DNA of 40,010 nucleotides from Lachnospiraceae bacterium. GTDB lineage: Bacteria > Bacillota > Clostridia > Lachnospirales > Lachnospiraceae. A model generated the notes under the pieces. The model was not told the DNA's origin. It made no database searches and worked only from the letters and a program-made list of their open reading frames with translations. Both the position numbers and the translations under genes were made by a program. Position 1 is the stretch's first letter, and each line of letters begins with the position of its first letter. The stretch spans positions 1 through 40,010 of the forward strand of contig CAJTCV010000026.1 in assembly GCA_910574805.1 (NCBI GenBank). The letters run 5' to 3'. Below, one piece after another: positions 39,899 through 40,010 of this stretch.

Positions 39899-40010
39899 AT
39901 TTTATTTACTCAAACTTCCCACATTAAAAATGGGATTTGCTCCTTGAAAAATCAATACTTTAGCTTGTAAAATAGCAATCAGGCAGCCGCTGGACCGTAC
40001 TCCAATGCTT

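Noticed and set aside
1-40010. CRISPR array, tRNA or rRNA genes, transposase
   Set aside because: No regularly spaced repeats, cloverleaf with acceptor stem, rRNA sequence or intact transposase was seen on reading both strands.

Overview
The window looks like a chromosomal segment of a gut-type Lachnospiraceae (Clostridia). Supporting features are purine-rich Shine-Dalgarno sites, medium GC in the core genes, PadR-DUF1700-DUF4097 and DUF4230 genes, GPH-type sugar symporters with GH5 and GH43 enzymes, PucR regulators and a corrinoid methyl-transfer gene set. The family is an inference; no rRNA or other taxonomic marker is present.

Layout. 1-0.8 kb: a start-less hsdS specificity cassette running off the left edge, as in shuffling type I restriction loci. 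1.0-7.0 kb: NADAR protein, lipoprotein, cyclase-family hydrolase, two AraC regulators and a 58-residue small protein. 7.3-11.5 kb: an AT-rich, all-minus island of small orphan genes (DUF3795, DUF3784, a zinc-ribbon protein, 3-methyladenine glycosylase tag and unknowns) with remnants. Two of its genes end inside copies of the same 50-bp hairpin repeat. 11.6-16.5 kb: a sugar operon (GH5, GPH symporter, GH43) and a nuclease-family remnant. 16.6-20.5 kb: a PadR-DUF1700-DUF4097 operon with a consensus promoter overlapped by a palindrome, then DUF4230 and purine nucleoside phosphorylase. 20.8-21.4 kb: a deletion scar fusing a solute-binding lipoprotein start to a YesL (DUF624) end.

21.4-38.0 kb is the most interesting part: a corrinoid-dependent methyl-transfer locus of unknown substrate. 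It has one UroD-type methyltransferase, one corrinoid protein, one MeTr-type methyltransferase, two ASKHA corrinoid activators (one with and one without the [2Fe-2S] domain), DUF2284, two PucR regulators and a FadR-type regulator. It also has a GPH symporter, a YjiH-type membrane protein, an arylamine N-acetyltransferase and an Old-Yellow-Enzyme/BaiCD-like flavoenzyme. Together they suggest uptake of a small, perhaps aromatic methylated compound, transfer of its methyl group to tetrahydrofolate, and further reduction or acetylation of the product. 38-40 kb: a protein with a sigma-D-like promoter element, a GntR regulator with a palindrome at its start site, and a Cys-rich KTR protein typical of mobile-element edges.

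Across the window a structured repeat of about 70-105 bp recurs at five loci, always on the coding strand directly before the Shine-Dalgarno of the next gene. Its stems show compensatory changes. Two of the copies lie inside the methyl-transfer locus and two in the sugar operon, so this may be an undescribed cis-acting RNA or mobile leader element.
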